From assembly GCF_030297175.1 (NCBI RefSeq), contig NZ_AP028070.1, forward strand, positions 2,666,001-2,730,000: a stretch of 64,000 nucleotides of DNA, in the 5' to 3' direction. The notes below the pieces were generated by a model. That model saw only the letters and a list, made by a program, of their open reading frames with translations, searched no databases and had not been told where the DNA came from. The position numbers and the translations under genes are program-made. This document shows, piece by piece, positions 10,576 to 18,538 of the stretch. Numbering within the stretch: the stretch's first letter is position 1; each line of letters opens with the position of its first letter. This stretch comes from Marinobacter sp. LA51 (GTDB taxonomy: Bacteria; Pseudomonadota; Gammaproteobacteria; Pseudomonadales; Oleiphilaceae).

Positions 10576-11268
10576 TCAATTTTCAATCAAATATTTGAGA
10601 TCAAGATGCGATGCCAGGGCCACGGGATCCGGGTCTGCCAACCAGGGCAGCTCCCCCAGACACGGCGCGGCCATGTGCGAACGCAGGTAATCCAGCGTCT
10701 CATGCTCGCAACTCATCGTTTCGGCTTCTGCCCGATTGGCCACCCAGCCTGCCACGACAAGACCATCCGCCCGGATTGCCTCGGCAGTCAGCAGAGCATG
10801 GTTTATACACCCGAGCTTCAGACTAACCACCAGAATCACCGGCGTGCCCAGCTCGCGCGGCAATGACGCATAGGTTTCCCGCTCATTCAGCGGGACCCGC
10901 CAGCCACCCGCACCCTCGATCAGCATCAAGTCGGCCGAACGAAGCTGGAGCCCGCGGCAGAACCCGATCAAACGCTGCGCGGTGACGGCCTTGCCGGCCT
11001 GAGCCGCAGCCACATGGGGTGCAATCGCCGGCTTCAGGGCGACCGGATTGATTACCTCATAGGCCAATGATTCGGTCATGGCGCTCTGCAGGGCAAGGGC
11101 ATCTTCATTGCGCAAGCCGTCCGGTGTTTCGTCACAGCCGGATGCAATCGGCTTCATTGCCAGGGTGCGCAGACCAGCAGCTCGAGCCGCCTCGAGAATT
11201 GCCGCCGACACCATGGTCTTGCCCACGCCTGTGTCAGTGCCAGTAACGAAAAAGGTTTTCTTGGCCAT
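10576..11268 (-). CDS. bioD: Dethiobiotin synthetase
   Basis: ATP-dependent enzyme that closes the ureido ring of dethiobiotin from diaminopelargonic acid and CO2, the penultimate biotin step. The P-loop GTDTGVGKT is at the N-terminus, MKPIASG follows as in BioD, and the segment LIEGAGGWRVPL is the conserved Mg/phosphate loop. The 230-residue length is normal. It is the last gene of the leftward bioB-bioF-bioC-bioD set, 47 bases after bioC. Confidence 0.96.
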   Translation of the reverse strand: MAKKTFFVTGTDTGVGKTMVSAAILEAARAAGLRTLAMKPIASGCDETPDGLRNEDALALQSAMTESLAYEVINPVALKPAIAPHVAAAQAGKAVTAQRLIGFCRGLQLRSADLMLIEGAGGWRVPLNERETYASLPRELGTPVILVVSLKLGCINHALLTAEAIRADGLVVAGWVANRAEAETMSCEHETLDYLRSHMAAPCLGELPWLADPDPVALASHLDLKYLIEN

Positions 11269-11315
11269 AACTTATGAAATTCCGAGGTTTATTGAAGAGG
11301 GAAGGTAAACAAAAC

Positions 11316-12158
11316 TCAGGATGCCTGCCAATACACCCACGCCGCTTCATAACTGGCGACGGCTGTGCCATCGGATTGTTTGGGATAATTCCGGCACATA
11401 GTGCGGACGCGGCCAGGCGCGGTCAGGGTCTTGCGCCGATTTTCACTCTTGAAACCGGCACCCAGCAGGCGCAACTCAGCGGCAAGCGCCATCGGCGACG
11501 CATAGGGTAACGCTATGGTCCGGGTGTCCACACGGGCATCCGGTAAAAGAGCCTCAATCCGTTGCCGCAAATCAGATTCAGACTCAAACCGATTGATGTG
11601 CGGCTGGCCCGGATCAGCCACAGCCCAGGCCTGCTTGAGCTCAGTAAGGGTACCTTCCAGAAGCGTAGACAGCACCAACCGCCCGCCCGGTCTCAGTACC
11701 CGCCGACACTCGGCGAACACAGTGCGCGGATCATCACACCACTGCACCATCAGGTTACTGAACACCACATCAAAACTGTCGGACGGGAACGGCAGAGACT
11801 CTGCGTCAGCGACCAACCACTCAACTACCGGGCCAGACTGCTCACTGGCCTGCCCGATCATCCCGGGGGATAAGTCCACACCGGTTACCTGGCACGGCCA
11901 GCTCTGCGCGATCCTGCGGGTGAACCAACCGGTGCCGCAACCAAGATCCAGGATTCGCCGTGGCCGGAGATCATCCCCGGCGCGCTTCAGCGCACCCAAC
12001 ATCTCGTTACCCATAATCTGCTGCAACCGGGAGGCGCCGTCATAAGTTTTACTGGCACCACCGAACTGACTGGCAATAAGGGATTTGTCTGCAATCGAAG
12101 TCGCCAATGCTTCCGGCGCCCGATCCGACCCGGAGACACTGGTAACCACTGCGCTCAC
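11316..12158 (-). CDS. bioC: Malonyl-ACP O-methyltransferase
   Basis: SAM-dependent methyltransferase that masks the malonyl carboxyl group so that fatty-acid synthesis can build pimeloyl-ACP. Motif I, ILDLGCGTGWFTR, is clear, followed by the acidic end of beta-2 (GVDLSPGMI) and the family's FAQSW/FSNLMVQW-type motifs. The 280-residue length is normal. The GTG start overlaps the bioF stop as GTGA, so the two are translationally coupled. No bioH lies between bioF and bioC, although pseudomonads often carry one there. Confidence 0.94.
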   Translation of the reverse strand: MSAVVTSVSGSDRAPEALATSIADKSLIASQFGGASKTYDGASRLQQIMGNEMLGALKRAGDDLRPRRILDLGCGTGWFTRRIAQSWPCQVTGVDLSPGMIGQASEQSGPVVEWLVADAESLPFPSDSFDVVFSNLMVQWCDDPRTVFAECRRVLRPGGRLVLSTLLEGTLTELKQAWAVADPGQPHINRFESESDLRQRIEALLPDARVDTRTIALPYASPMALAAELRLLGAGFKSENRRKTLTAPGRVRTMCRNYPKQSDGTAVASYEAAWVYWQAS

Positions 12159-13330
12159 ACCGCCACCCCGGGGCTGGGCAACAAGTGACGGCAGCTGGAC
12201 AGGGCCTGCAACAAGCGGTTCAGGTCTGCCTCACTGTGTGCCGCGCTAAAGGTTACGCGCAGCCGAGCTTCACCCTCGGGCACCGTAGGTGGCCGAATGG
12301 CAGTTACCAGCAATCCCTGCTGCTCAAGAGCTTTGCTCAACTCAAGGGCAGTCCAGTTATCGCCCACCATAATGGGCTGAATCGGGGTCTCGGAAGGCAT
12401 CAGCTGATAACCCATGGCCATCGCTTGCTGCCGAAAAACTGCGATTAATTTCTCGAGATGCCGGCGGCGCTCGTCGTCGCGTTCGATCAGGTCAATACTG
12501 GCAGAGGTCGCGGCGGCAATGGCCGGCGGCATGGCCGTGGTGTAGATATAGGTCCGGGCCTTCTGGACCAGATAATCCATCAACACCGAGGACCCCGCGA
12601 CGAAGGCACCACTGGTGCCCACGGCTTTCCCCAGGGTGCCGATAAGCACTGGCACATCCTCTTCGGACAACCCCTGTGCAGCAATACTGCCGCGACCTTG
12701 GGGACCAAGCACACCGATGCCATGGGCATCATCGACCACTAACAAAGCATCGTGTGTCCGACATACCTGCGCAAGATCCTTCAACGGGGCGACATCGCCA
12801 TCCATGCTGAACACGCCATCCGTTACAACCAACTTATGGCCAGAGGTTTGCGCCAGCATCGTTTCAAGGGCTCCGACATCACCATGAGCATAGCGCCGAA
12901 CCCTTGCCCGACTCAGGATGCAGCCGTCGATAATCGAAGCGTGATTGAGCCGGTCGGAGAAGATGGTATCACCGCGCCCGGCCAAGGCTGAGATCACGCC
13001 CATGTTGGCCATATAGCCGGTGGAGAAAAACAACGCTGAGCTGCGGCCGGTGAACTCGGCAAGCCGCTCTTCCAGCTGATGATGGGCATCGTGATGACCG
13101 CAAATCAGGTGCGACGCGGCGCCACCGAGTCCGGTCTCGGGCAGCGCATCCCTGAGTGCATCGATATTCGCCGGGTGGTTGGCCAAGCCCAGGTAATCGT
13201 TACTGCAGAATGACAGCAGGGGTTTGCCGTCGGAGGTTAAAACCGGCTGCTGGGGGCCTGAGATCTGGCGACGGGTTCGGTAGAGCCCGGCCTGTTTTCG
13301 CTGTTCGAGTTCTAGAGCAAAGTCCCGCAC
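12155..13330 (-). CDS. bioF: 8-amino-7-oxononanoate synthase
   Basis: PLP-dependent alpha-oxoamine synthase that condenses pimeloyl-ACP with alanine. Visible motifs are SNDYLGLANHP, the substrate loop FFSTGYMANMG, the conserved DDAHGIGVLG (PLP-binding Asp), and GTLGKAVGTSGAFV with the Schiff-base Lys. The 391-residue length is normal. The start is a GTG at 13330 with CAGGTG upstream; no better ATG exists nearby. A large palindromic element separates it from bioB. Confidence 0.96.
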   Translation of the reverse strand: MRDFALELEQRKQAGLYRTRRQISGPQQPVLTSDGKPLLSFCSNDYLGLANHPANIDALRDALPETGLGGAASHLICGHHDAHHQLEERLAEFTGRSSALFFSTGYMANMGVISALAGRGDTIFSDRLNHASIIDGCILSRARVRRYAHGDVGALETMLAQTSGHKLVVTDGVFSMDGDVAPLKDLAQVCRTHDALLVVDDAHGIGVLGPQGRGSIAAQGLSEEDVPVLIGTLGKAVGTSGAFVAGSSVLMDYLVQKARTYIYTTAMPPAIAAATSASIDLIERDDERRRHLEKLIAVFRQQAMAMGYQLMPSETPIQPIMVGDNWTALELSKALEQQGLLVTAIRPPTVPEGEARLRVTFSAAHSEADLNRLLQALSSCRHLLPSPGVAV

Positions 13331-13362
13331 GGCAACACCTGACGTTTAGCTCAAAGGCATGG

Positions 13363-13472
13363 GCGACGAGCGGGTACTGCTCCCCGGGATTGTTGAGGGC
13401 CAGGGATGGCCCGAATCAAGCGCACAGGGAGGTGCTTGTAGCGTATCCCGGGGAGCAGTACCCGCTTGTCGC
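13363..13472. repeat. Composite palindromic intergenic element between bioB and bioF
   Basis: Two 28-base arms, 13363-13390 and 13445-13472, are inverted repeats with 27 of 28 positions complementary. Inside lie two further hairpins: GGGCCA-GGGA-TGGCCC (13397-13412) and CAAGCGCAC-AGGGAG-GTGCTTG (13417-13438, one bulged G). Read on the plus strand, each inner loop carries AGGGA. The fold would be a cloverleaf-like cruciform. It lacks a T-run, so it is not a classical terminator. It resembles REP/BIME or MITE-like dispersed elements, but only one copy is present in this window. Confidence 0.8.
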
Positions 13473-13504
13473 TTCCCCAGGACTGATCAATTCGTGGCAG
13501 AGCG

Positions 13505-14575
13505 TTACGCAGATTCCCGCGTGGCGTCATAGAACATGTGGCGCGTAGCCTCATACTCCACCGCCTCAGTGATCGCCTCTTCCTCCTGCTCCTCGGAAGC
13601 GCACTGCTCCCGCTGCTCTGGACGAATACCAAGGCGACGGAACAGTTCCATGTCCGCGTCCGCTTCCGGATTGGCGGTGGTCAGCAGCTTCTCGCCATAG
13701 AAAATGGAGTTTGCGCCTGCCAGGAAACACAGTGCCTGCATCTGCTCGTTCATGTTTTCCCGACCCGCAGACAGGCGAACATGGGAAGCCGGCATCATGA
13801 TGCGGGCCACCGCGATGATACGAACAAATTCGAACGGGTCCAGGTCTTCCACGTTTTCCATGGGGGTGCCCTTCACCTTCACCAGCATATTCACCGGCAC
13901 ACTCTCGGGGTGCTGCGGCAAATTCGCCAACTGAAGCAACAGGCCAACCCGGTCATCTTCGTCTTCACCCATACCCAGAATGCCGCCACAACACACCTTC
14001 ATGCCCGCCTTGCGAACGTTATCCAGCGTGTCCAGACGATCTTTATAGGTACGGGTCGTGATGATGTGGCTGTAAAACTTCTCGGAGGTGTCCAGATTGT
14101 GGTTGTAGTAATCCAACCCGGCGTCCGCCAGCTCTTTCGCCTGACTCTCTTTCAGCATGCCCAGGGTCATACAGGTTTCCAGGCCCAGAGACTTCACCTG
14201 CTTAACCATATCGAGGACATAGGGCATGTCCTTTTTGGACGGGCTGCGCCAGGCTGCGCCCATGCAGAACCGCGAGGCGCCCTTGCCTTTCGCGGCCTTT
14301 GCTTCAGCAACAACCTTCTCGATTTCGAGCAACTTTTCCTTCTCGAGCCCGGTATTGTAGTGACCGCTTTGCGGGCAATACTTGCAATCCTCCGGGCAGG
14401 CACCGGTCTTGATCGACAGCAAAGTGCTGACCTGGACCTCGTTAGGATCAAAGTGTTCGCGATGTACACTCTGGGCACGGAACAGAAGATCGTTGAACGG
14501 AAGCTCGAACAGGTCGCGTGCTTCTTGCAGCGTCCAGTCGTGACGGATTGCCGTGGAGGGTGCTGTAGCGGTCAT
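13505..14575 (-). CDS. bioB: Biotin synthase
   Basis: Radical-SAM enzyme that inserts sulfur into dethiobiotin. The C-x3-C-x2-C cluster motif is at Cys60, Cys64 and Cys67 (CPEDCKYC), followed by [10 protein letters not shown], and the conserved [18 protein letters not shown] and RLSAGRE motifs are present. At 356 residues it is normal, with an acidic Glu-rich C-terminal tail. The ribosome site AGGA lies 7 bases before the ATG. It is first in the leftward bio operon, behind a promoter overlapping BirA-type boxes. Confidence 0.97.
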   Translation of the reverse strand: MTATAPSTAIRHDWTLQEARDLFELPFNDLLFRAQSVHREHFDPNEVQVSTLLSIKTGACPEDCKYCPQSGHYNTGLEKEKLLEIEKVVAEAKAAKGKGASRFCMGAAWRSPSKKDMPYVLDMVKQVKSLGLETCMTLGMLKESQAKELADAGLDYYNHNLDTSEKFYSHIITTRTYKDRLDTLDNVRKAGMKVCCGGILGMGEDEDDRVGLLLQLANLPQHPESVPVNMLVKVKGTPMENVEDLDPFEFVRIIAVARIMMPASHVRLSAGRENMNEQMQALCFLAGANSIFYGEKLLTTANPEADADMELFRRLGIRPEQREQCASEEQEEEAITEAVEYEATRHMFYDATRESA

Positions 14576-14585
14576 GGGTAAGTCC

Positions 14586-14615
14586 TGTTAACCTTTTCCG
14601 GTCTCTGGGTTTACG
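14586..14615. promoter_or_regulatory. Second, weaker BirA-type operator
   Basis: TGTTAACC (14586-14593), 14 bases, then GGTTTACG (14608-14615). The half-sites match the BirA arrangement (TGT-AACC-N14/15-GGTT-ACA) at 6 of 8 symmetric positions and have the same spacing as the stronger upstream box. It lies between the expected bioB transcription start and the bioB ribosome site. Confidence 0.45.
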
Positions 14616-14616
14616 G

Positions 14617-15360
14617 ATGAAACAGATGATAAAGGGCCTGAACTGGCTGTCAACCTTAATGGAACTAAAGGTTAACAGTGACAAAGCGGCAGGTGTGTGC
14701 GTGGCTTGCCTGCATCCCAATGCAATCAATGGCTTATGTGATGCCTGCCAGCGTGACCTTCCGGTTAACCATTGGTCGTGTAAGGCCTGCGCACTGCCAC
14801 TGCCATGGGCGACCAATAACCAACTGTGCGGGCAGTGCCTGACCGATGCCCCACCATTTTCCCGTGCCGTTATCCCCTGGCGCTACCAGTTTCCGGTCGA
14901 CAGCATGATTGGCCGCTACAAGTACAACCGCCAGCGCAAATTCGCCCGTCCCCTGATCGCCGGGCTCGGACAACAACTGGAAACTCAGCTTGCCGCCGGC
15001 CACCTGCCCCACCCCGATCTGTTGATACCCGCGCCCATGCACCCGCAACGCCGACGCAGTCGCGGCTTTAATCAGGCGCAGGAGATTGCAGAGGAACTTG
15101 GCAGCAGGCTCGGAGTGCCGGTTGCCAGCGGCCTGATCCGCCGAACACGGAAGGCGCCCAGCCAGCGGGAGCTTAACCGGGACGAGCGACTGAAAAACCT
15201 GCGTGGTCTTTTTCAGCTTCATGGGGAAGTGCCACTGCGCGTCGCCATCGTGGACGATGTGGTGACCACGGGCGCAACGGCTCGAACACTGGCAGCGTTA
15301 CTGGCGCAGCACGGCGCCCGGGACATTCAGATCTGGGCGCTAGCCAGGACGCCTGGCTAG
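14617..15360 (+). CDS. comF: ComF family phosphoribosyltransferase-like protein
   Basis: The N-terminal part carries several C-x2-C pairs (CVAC, CDAC, CKAC, CGQC), as in the zinc-finger segment of ComF proteins. The C-terminal half holds the type I phosphoribosyltransferase PRPP motif VAIVDDVVTTGATA. ComF homologues are linked to DNA uptake or later DNA processing in naturally competent bacteria. The longest frame starts at ATG 14617, giving 247 residues, but no good ribosome site is visible and ATG 14659 is an alternative. The 5' end overlaps the bioB control region, so the two genes are divergent with shared DNA. The stop shares the palindrome CTAG with the convergent neighbour. Confidence 0.88.
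   Translation: MKQMIKGLNWLSTLMELKVNSDKAAGVCVACLHPNAINGLCDACQRDLPVNHWSCKACALPLPWATNNQLCGQCLTDAPPFSRAVIPWRYQFPVDSMIGRYKYNRQRKFARPLIAGLGQQLETQLAAGHLPHPDLLIPAPMHPQRRRSRGFNQAQEIAEELGSRLGVPVASGLIRRTRKAPSQRELNRDERLKNLRGLFQLHGEVPLRVAIVDDVVTTGATARTLAALLAQHGARDIQIWALARTPG
14626..14678 (-). promoter_or_regulatory. bioB promoter with BirA-type operator
   Basis: On the minus strand, -35 TTGACA (14648-14653) and -10 TATCAT (14626-14631) are 16 bases apart. The -35 lies inside an inverted repeat CTGTCAACC-N14-GGTTAACAG (14647-14678), which fits the BirA operator. BirA loaded with biotinyl-AMP represses bio genes in many proteobacteria, so biotin-dependent repression of bioB is inferred. The operator also lies within the 5' part of the comF reading frame. 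Confidence 0.75.
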
Positions 15361-16466
15361 GCCAGCTTGGCGGCGACCAGGTCTGCGATAGCCAGACACG
15401 AGGTCAGGCCCGGGGATTCAATCCCGAACAGATTCACCACGCCGCCAACACCATGCTGTTCGGGACCATCAATCCTGAAATCCGCAAAGCCGCCGTCCGG
15501 ACCGGCCAGCTTGGGTCGAATACCGGCATAGGCCGGCTGCAACCGTGTCTCGTCTAGACTGGGCCACCAGGCCTTGATGCCGCGAACGAAAGGCTCCAAA
15601 CGGGACAAGCTGACACTGTAATCCTCCTCATCAACCCACTCCACATCCGGACCGAAACGCGCCTGGCCGGCCAAATCCAGGGTCAGATGAATACCCAGGC
15701 CTCCGGGTTCCGGTACCGGATAAATCAGGCTGTCGAAGGGCGGCCGCCCGCTATAACTGAAATACACACCACGAGCCAACCACTGGCGCGGTTTCTGGTC
15801 TTCGGGCAAACCTTGCCAACGCCCGGCCAGGCCCGGTGCTCCCAAGCCTGCGGCGTTAACCACGTTCTGCGCCTCAAGAGTACACGGCGCATCCCCCGCC
15901 ACAGTCAGGCGGTGGCGACCCTGCTCGGTAGCCACCGCTTGCACCGGTGCCCGCAACACTAATTGTCCGCCGGCACGTTCCAGATCACCCAGCAAGGACA
16001 GCATCAGGGCGTGGCTGTCGACAATACCGGTCTCCGGCGACCACAGCCCGGCCACCGCCGTGAGTTCCGGGCAACGTGCGGCCAGCTCGGCCCCGCTCAC
16101 CGGTTCCAGACTGACACCGTTTCTGGCCGCTCCTTGCCGAATATCGTCCAGCTTCGCCGCTTGCTGCTCAGACGTTGCAACAATCCACTTGCCGCATTTG
16201 CGATGCCCGACCGCCTGGCGCTCACAGTACTCATACAACTGCCGACGACCCTCGACACAGAGCTGCGCCTTCAGGCTGTTCTCGGGGTAATAGATACCAG
16301 CGTGAATCACCTCGCTGTTTCGGGACGACACGCCTTCGCCGAAATGGCTTCCCGATTCGAGCACGATCACCTCATGCCCCTTCCGAGCCAGTGCCCGGGC
16401 AACCGCAAGACCGACCACACCCGCACCAATCACAACCGTTTGCGCTTCGAGACACTCCTGCGACAC
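15357..16466 (-). CDS. FAD-dependent oxidoreductase, LhgO/DAO-like
   Basis: 369-residue flavoprotein. The N-terminal dinucleotide motif VIGAGVVGLAVARALA is followed by an acidic residue at the end of beta-2 (VIVLES), then SSRNSEVIHAGIYYP, the signature of the L-2-hydroxyglutarate oxidase-like branch of the DAO superfamily. The C-terminal NLFGIESPGLTSCLAIA motif closes the FAD site. Likely substrates are 2-hydroxy acids, but the identity is not settled by sequence. It ends on the same CTAG as comF, in the opposite direction. The promoter is not evident. Confidence 0.85.
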   Translation of the reverse strand: MSQECLEAQTVVIGAGVVGLAVARALARKGHEVIVLESGSHFGEGVSSRNSEVIHAGIYYPENSLKAQLCVEGRRQLYEYCERQAVGHRKCGKWIVATSEQQAAKLDDIRQGAARNGVSLEPVSGAELAARCPELTAVAGLWSPETGIVDSHALMLSLLGDLERAGGQLVLRAPVQAVATEQGRHRLTVAGDAPCTLEAQNVVNAAGLGAPGLAGRWQGLPEDQKPRQWLARGVYFSYSGRPPFDSLIYPVPEPGGLGIHLTLDLAGQARFGPDVEWVDEEDYSVSLSRLEPFVRGIKAWWPSLDETRLQPAYAGIRPKLAGPDGGFADFRIDGPEQHGVGGVVNLFGIESPGLTSCLAIADLVAAKLA

Positions 16467-16589
16467 CTGACACTTCTCCCGGGTTCAGTCAATGATTCGG
16501 GCAAGCATAACCGATTGCACCCTGCTCACCGAAACGGTCCCCGAAACAGTTGCCGAAATTGGCGCCCACAGGCCGGTCACTTTGCTTAC

Positions 16590-16613
16590 GCAAGAAGCCA
16601 TACAGGTTATACT
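16590..16613 (+). promoter_or_regulatory. Candidate promoter for the 16649 gene
   Basis: A good -10 TATACT (16608-16613) lies 35 bases before the ATG, with only a weak -35-like CTTACG around 16586-16591. The -10 is the main support. Confidence 0.35.
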
Positions 16614-16648
16614 GAGGCACAGTACAAAGCGGATGGAGCCCGGCGAAT

Positions 16649-17071
16649 ATGTCTGACAGGAAGCAGTTTGTTGTGGTGATGTTGGTGGCCGCCCTATTTG
16701 TAGGGTGGCTGGGCTGGCGCGGGTTCGAGATCATTAGCCTGAACGACCTACTGAAGAGCGATGACCGGATTGCCAGTTACCCTTATCAGCACCGGGTACT
16801 TCGAATCGAAGGCGATACCGCCATCATGAGTTCGTTGCACTCCCTTAACACATCAACGCAGCAAGCGCTGGCTGCGGTTTTTCCAGCCATGCGCAACCTG
16901 AATGACAGCCATCGGGGCTGGCGTAAAGCTGAACGTGAGCTCGCTCATATCCAGGCCCGAGCAGGTAACGTCATTCTGAACGCTTCCGGGATCAACCGGG
17001 TGCGCTGGGAGCTGGACGAAAACTGGTACCACCTGCAGGCAATGAAATCCAACTACGACACAGGTCTCTGA
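16649..17071 (+). CDS. Small membrane-anchored protein, unknown function
   Basis: 140 residues. One membrane segment (about residues 7-24, FVVVMLVAALFVGWLGW) would anchor a mostly helical domain of about 110 residues, probably periplasmic. There is no cysteine and no motif I recognise. It lies 9 bases before srkA on the same strand, so it may be co-transcribed. I cannot assign a function. Confidence 0.7.
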   Translation: MSDRKQFVVVMLVAALFVGWLGWRGFEIISLNDLLKSDDRIASYPYQHRVLRIEGDTAIMSSLHSLNTSTQQALAAVFPAMRNLNDSHRGWRKAERELAHIQARAGNVILNASGINRVRWELDENWYHLQAMKSNYDTGL

Positions 17072-17080
17072 CATTTCCCT

Positions 17081-18097
17081 ATGATCCATGACTCCGCAAC
17101 GGCCACATCAGCCCACCCCTACGATGCGCTGACACCCGATACCATTCTGGACGCCATGGAAGAGGCCGGATTTGCAGTCAGTGGACGACTGTTTGCATTG
17201 AACAGCTACGAGAACCGGGTTTACCAGATCGGTCTCGACGAAGGCGCCCCGGTGATCGCCAAATTCTACCGGCCCGGCCGCTGGTCCGAAGCGGCCATCC
17301 GGGAAGAGCACGCCATCACCCTGGAATACCTGGAAGCGGACATCCCAGTCGTCGCACCTCTGGTTATGCCCTCGGGAGACACTCTTGGTCAGCACGGCGA
17401 ATTCCTGTTCGCGGTGTTTCCACAACGGGGCGGCCAGGCACCGGATGTCAGTGTGACGGACACCCTGTACCGACTCGGTCAATGGCTGGGCCAGATGCAC
17501 AACGCGGGCGCCCGAAAGCCCTTTGAGCACCGCCCTGAAATCTCGCTGATCGACGGCATTGAACGTCACAACCAACTGCTGCTCGACGGCGGTTGGATTC
17601 CCGATGACCTTCGCCCGGCCTGGGACAGCCTGATTCCTGATCTGATCCGCGCCTGTGGTGCCCGAATTGACGAAGCTGGCCCAGTCGATACGCTGCGGCT
17701 GCACGGCGACTGCCACGCCGGCAACATCCTGTGTCGGGAAGAACAAATGCTGTTTGTCGACCTTGATGACTGTCGCACCGGGCCTGCCATTCAGGACATG
17801 TGGCTACTGCTGAACGGCGAGGATTCCGAGCGCGGCGCCCAGCTGGGCGAATTGCTGGAAGGCTATGAGATGTTCCGGGACTTCAATCGCCGTGAACGCC
17901 ATCTGATAGAGCCCCTGCGCTGCTACCGCCAGATCAGCCACTGCGCCTGGCTGGCCAAACGCTGGGATGACCCGGCGTTTCCCCGCTTCTTCCCCTGGTT
18001 TGGCCAACCCAGATTCTGGTCAGACCAAGTGCTGTCACTCAGGGAACAACTCGCGGCCCTGCAATCGCCGTCGATTTCACTTCCCGGCCAGTACTGA
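17081..18097 (+). CDS. srkA: Stress response kinase A (YihE family)
   Basis: Ser/Thr kinase of the aminoglycoside-phosphotransferase fold that protects cells from envelope and oxidative stress in E. coli. Visible motifs are YENRVYQIG near the glycine-rich region, VIAKFYRPGRW with the ATP-contact Lys, LHGDCHAGNIL as the catalytic HGD-H-x2-N loop, and DLDDCRTGP as the metal-binding Asp segment. The 338-residue length is normal. The C-terminus keeps the YRQISHCAWLAKRW segment typical of the family. Confidence 0.94.
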   Translation: MIHDSATATSAHPYDALTPDTILDAMEEAGFAVSGRLFALNSYENRVYQIGLDEGAPVIAKFYRPGRWSEAAIREEHAITLEYLEADIPVVAPLVMPSGDTLGQHGEFLFAVFPQRGGQAPDVSVTDTLYRLGQWLGQMHNAGARKPFEHRPEISLIDGIERHNQLLLDGGWIPDDLRPAWDSLIPDLIRACGARIDEAGPVDTLRLHGDCHAGNILCREEQMLFVDLDDCRTGPAIQDMWLLLNGEDSERGAQLGELLEGYEMFRDFNRRERHLIEPLRCYRQISHCAWLAKRWDDPAFPRFFPWFGQPRFWSDQVLSLREQLAALQSPSISLPGQY

Positions 18098-18130
18098 ACC
18101 TTTCATTTACACCACAGACATGAGGTTGGC

Positions 18131-18538
18131 ATGAGCCAGAACGAGGCCCGTTACACCGTTCGCAGTTTAATCATCACGGCGGTCGTCGCCGTGATCGCCA
18201 CGGTGCTGGTGCTGGAGAGTAGCGGCCGGATTGATCATTCCGACAATAAAGACCACGTACCGGTGGGTGATTTCCAGGCCATCAACATCAAACCGGAAGA
18301 GCCGTTCCGGATGTCTCCGAAGGCCTCCGAACTGCACGCCGTGTGTGAAAACGGTTTCCTGGCCATCGCCGCGGATGTCGATCCGTCGTTCCGGGGCATA
18401 CTTGTTGACTACAAGAACCGCGGCGTACGGTGCAGCCGGCCAGCGCCCACCGCCGCGCCAGTGCCAGACTCCGACACGGCTCCTGCTACTCAGGACAACG
18501 CCGGCGCCGAACAGGGCAAGGTGAACGACGATGAGTAA
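18131..18538 (+). CDS. Membrane-anchored hypothetical protein
   Basis: 135 residues with one N-terminal membrane helix (about residues 12-28) and a small extracytoplasmic domain holding two cysteines. A Pro/Ala-rich, low-complexity tail follows, ending in acidic residues. A GAGG ribosome site precedes the ATG at 18131. Its end overlaps the cmoA ATG by 8 bases, so the pair is translationally coupled. No family recognised. Confidence 0.7.
   Translation: MSQNEARYTVRSLIITAVVAVIATVLVLESSGRIDHSDNKDHVPVGDFQAINIKPEEPFRMSPKASELHAVCENGFLAIAADVDPSFRGILVDYKNRGVRCSRPAPTAAPVPDSDTAPATQDNAGAEQGKVNDDE

Noticed and set aside
13538..14581. 347-residue open frame antisense to bioB
   Set aside because: Low-complexity His/Gln/Arg-rich composition typical of the reverse frame of a conserved gene; bioB is unmistakable on the other strand.
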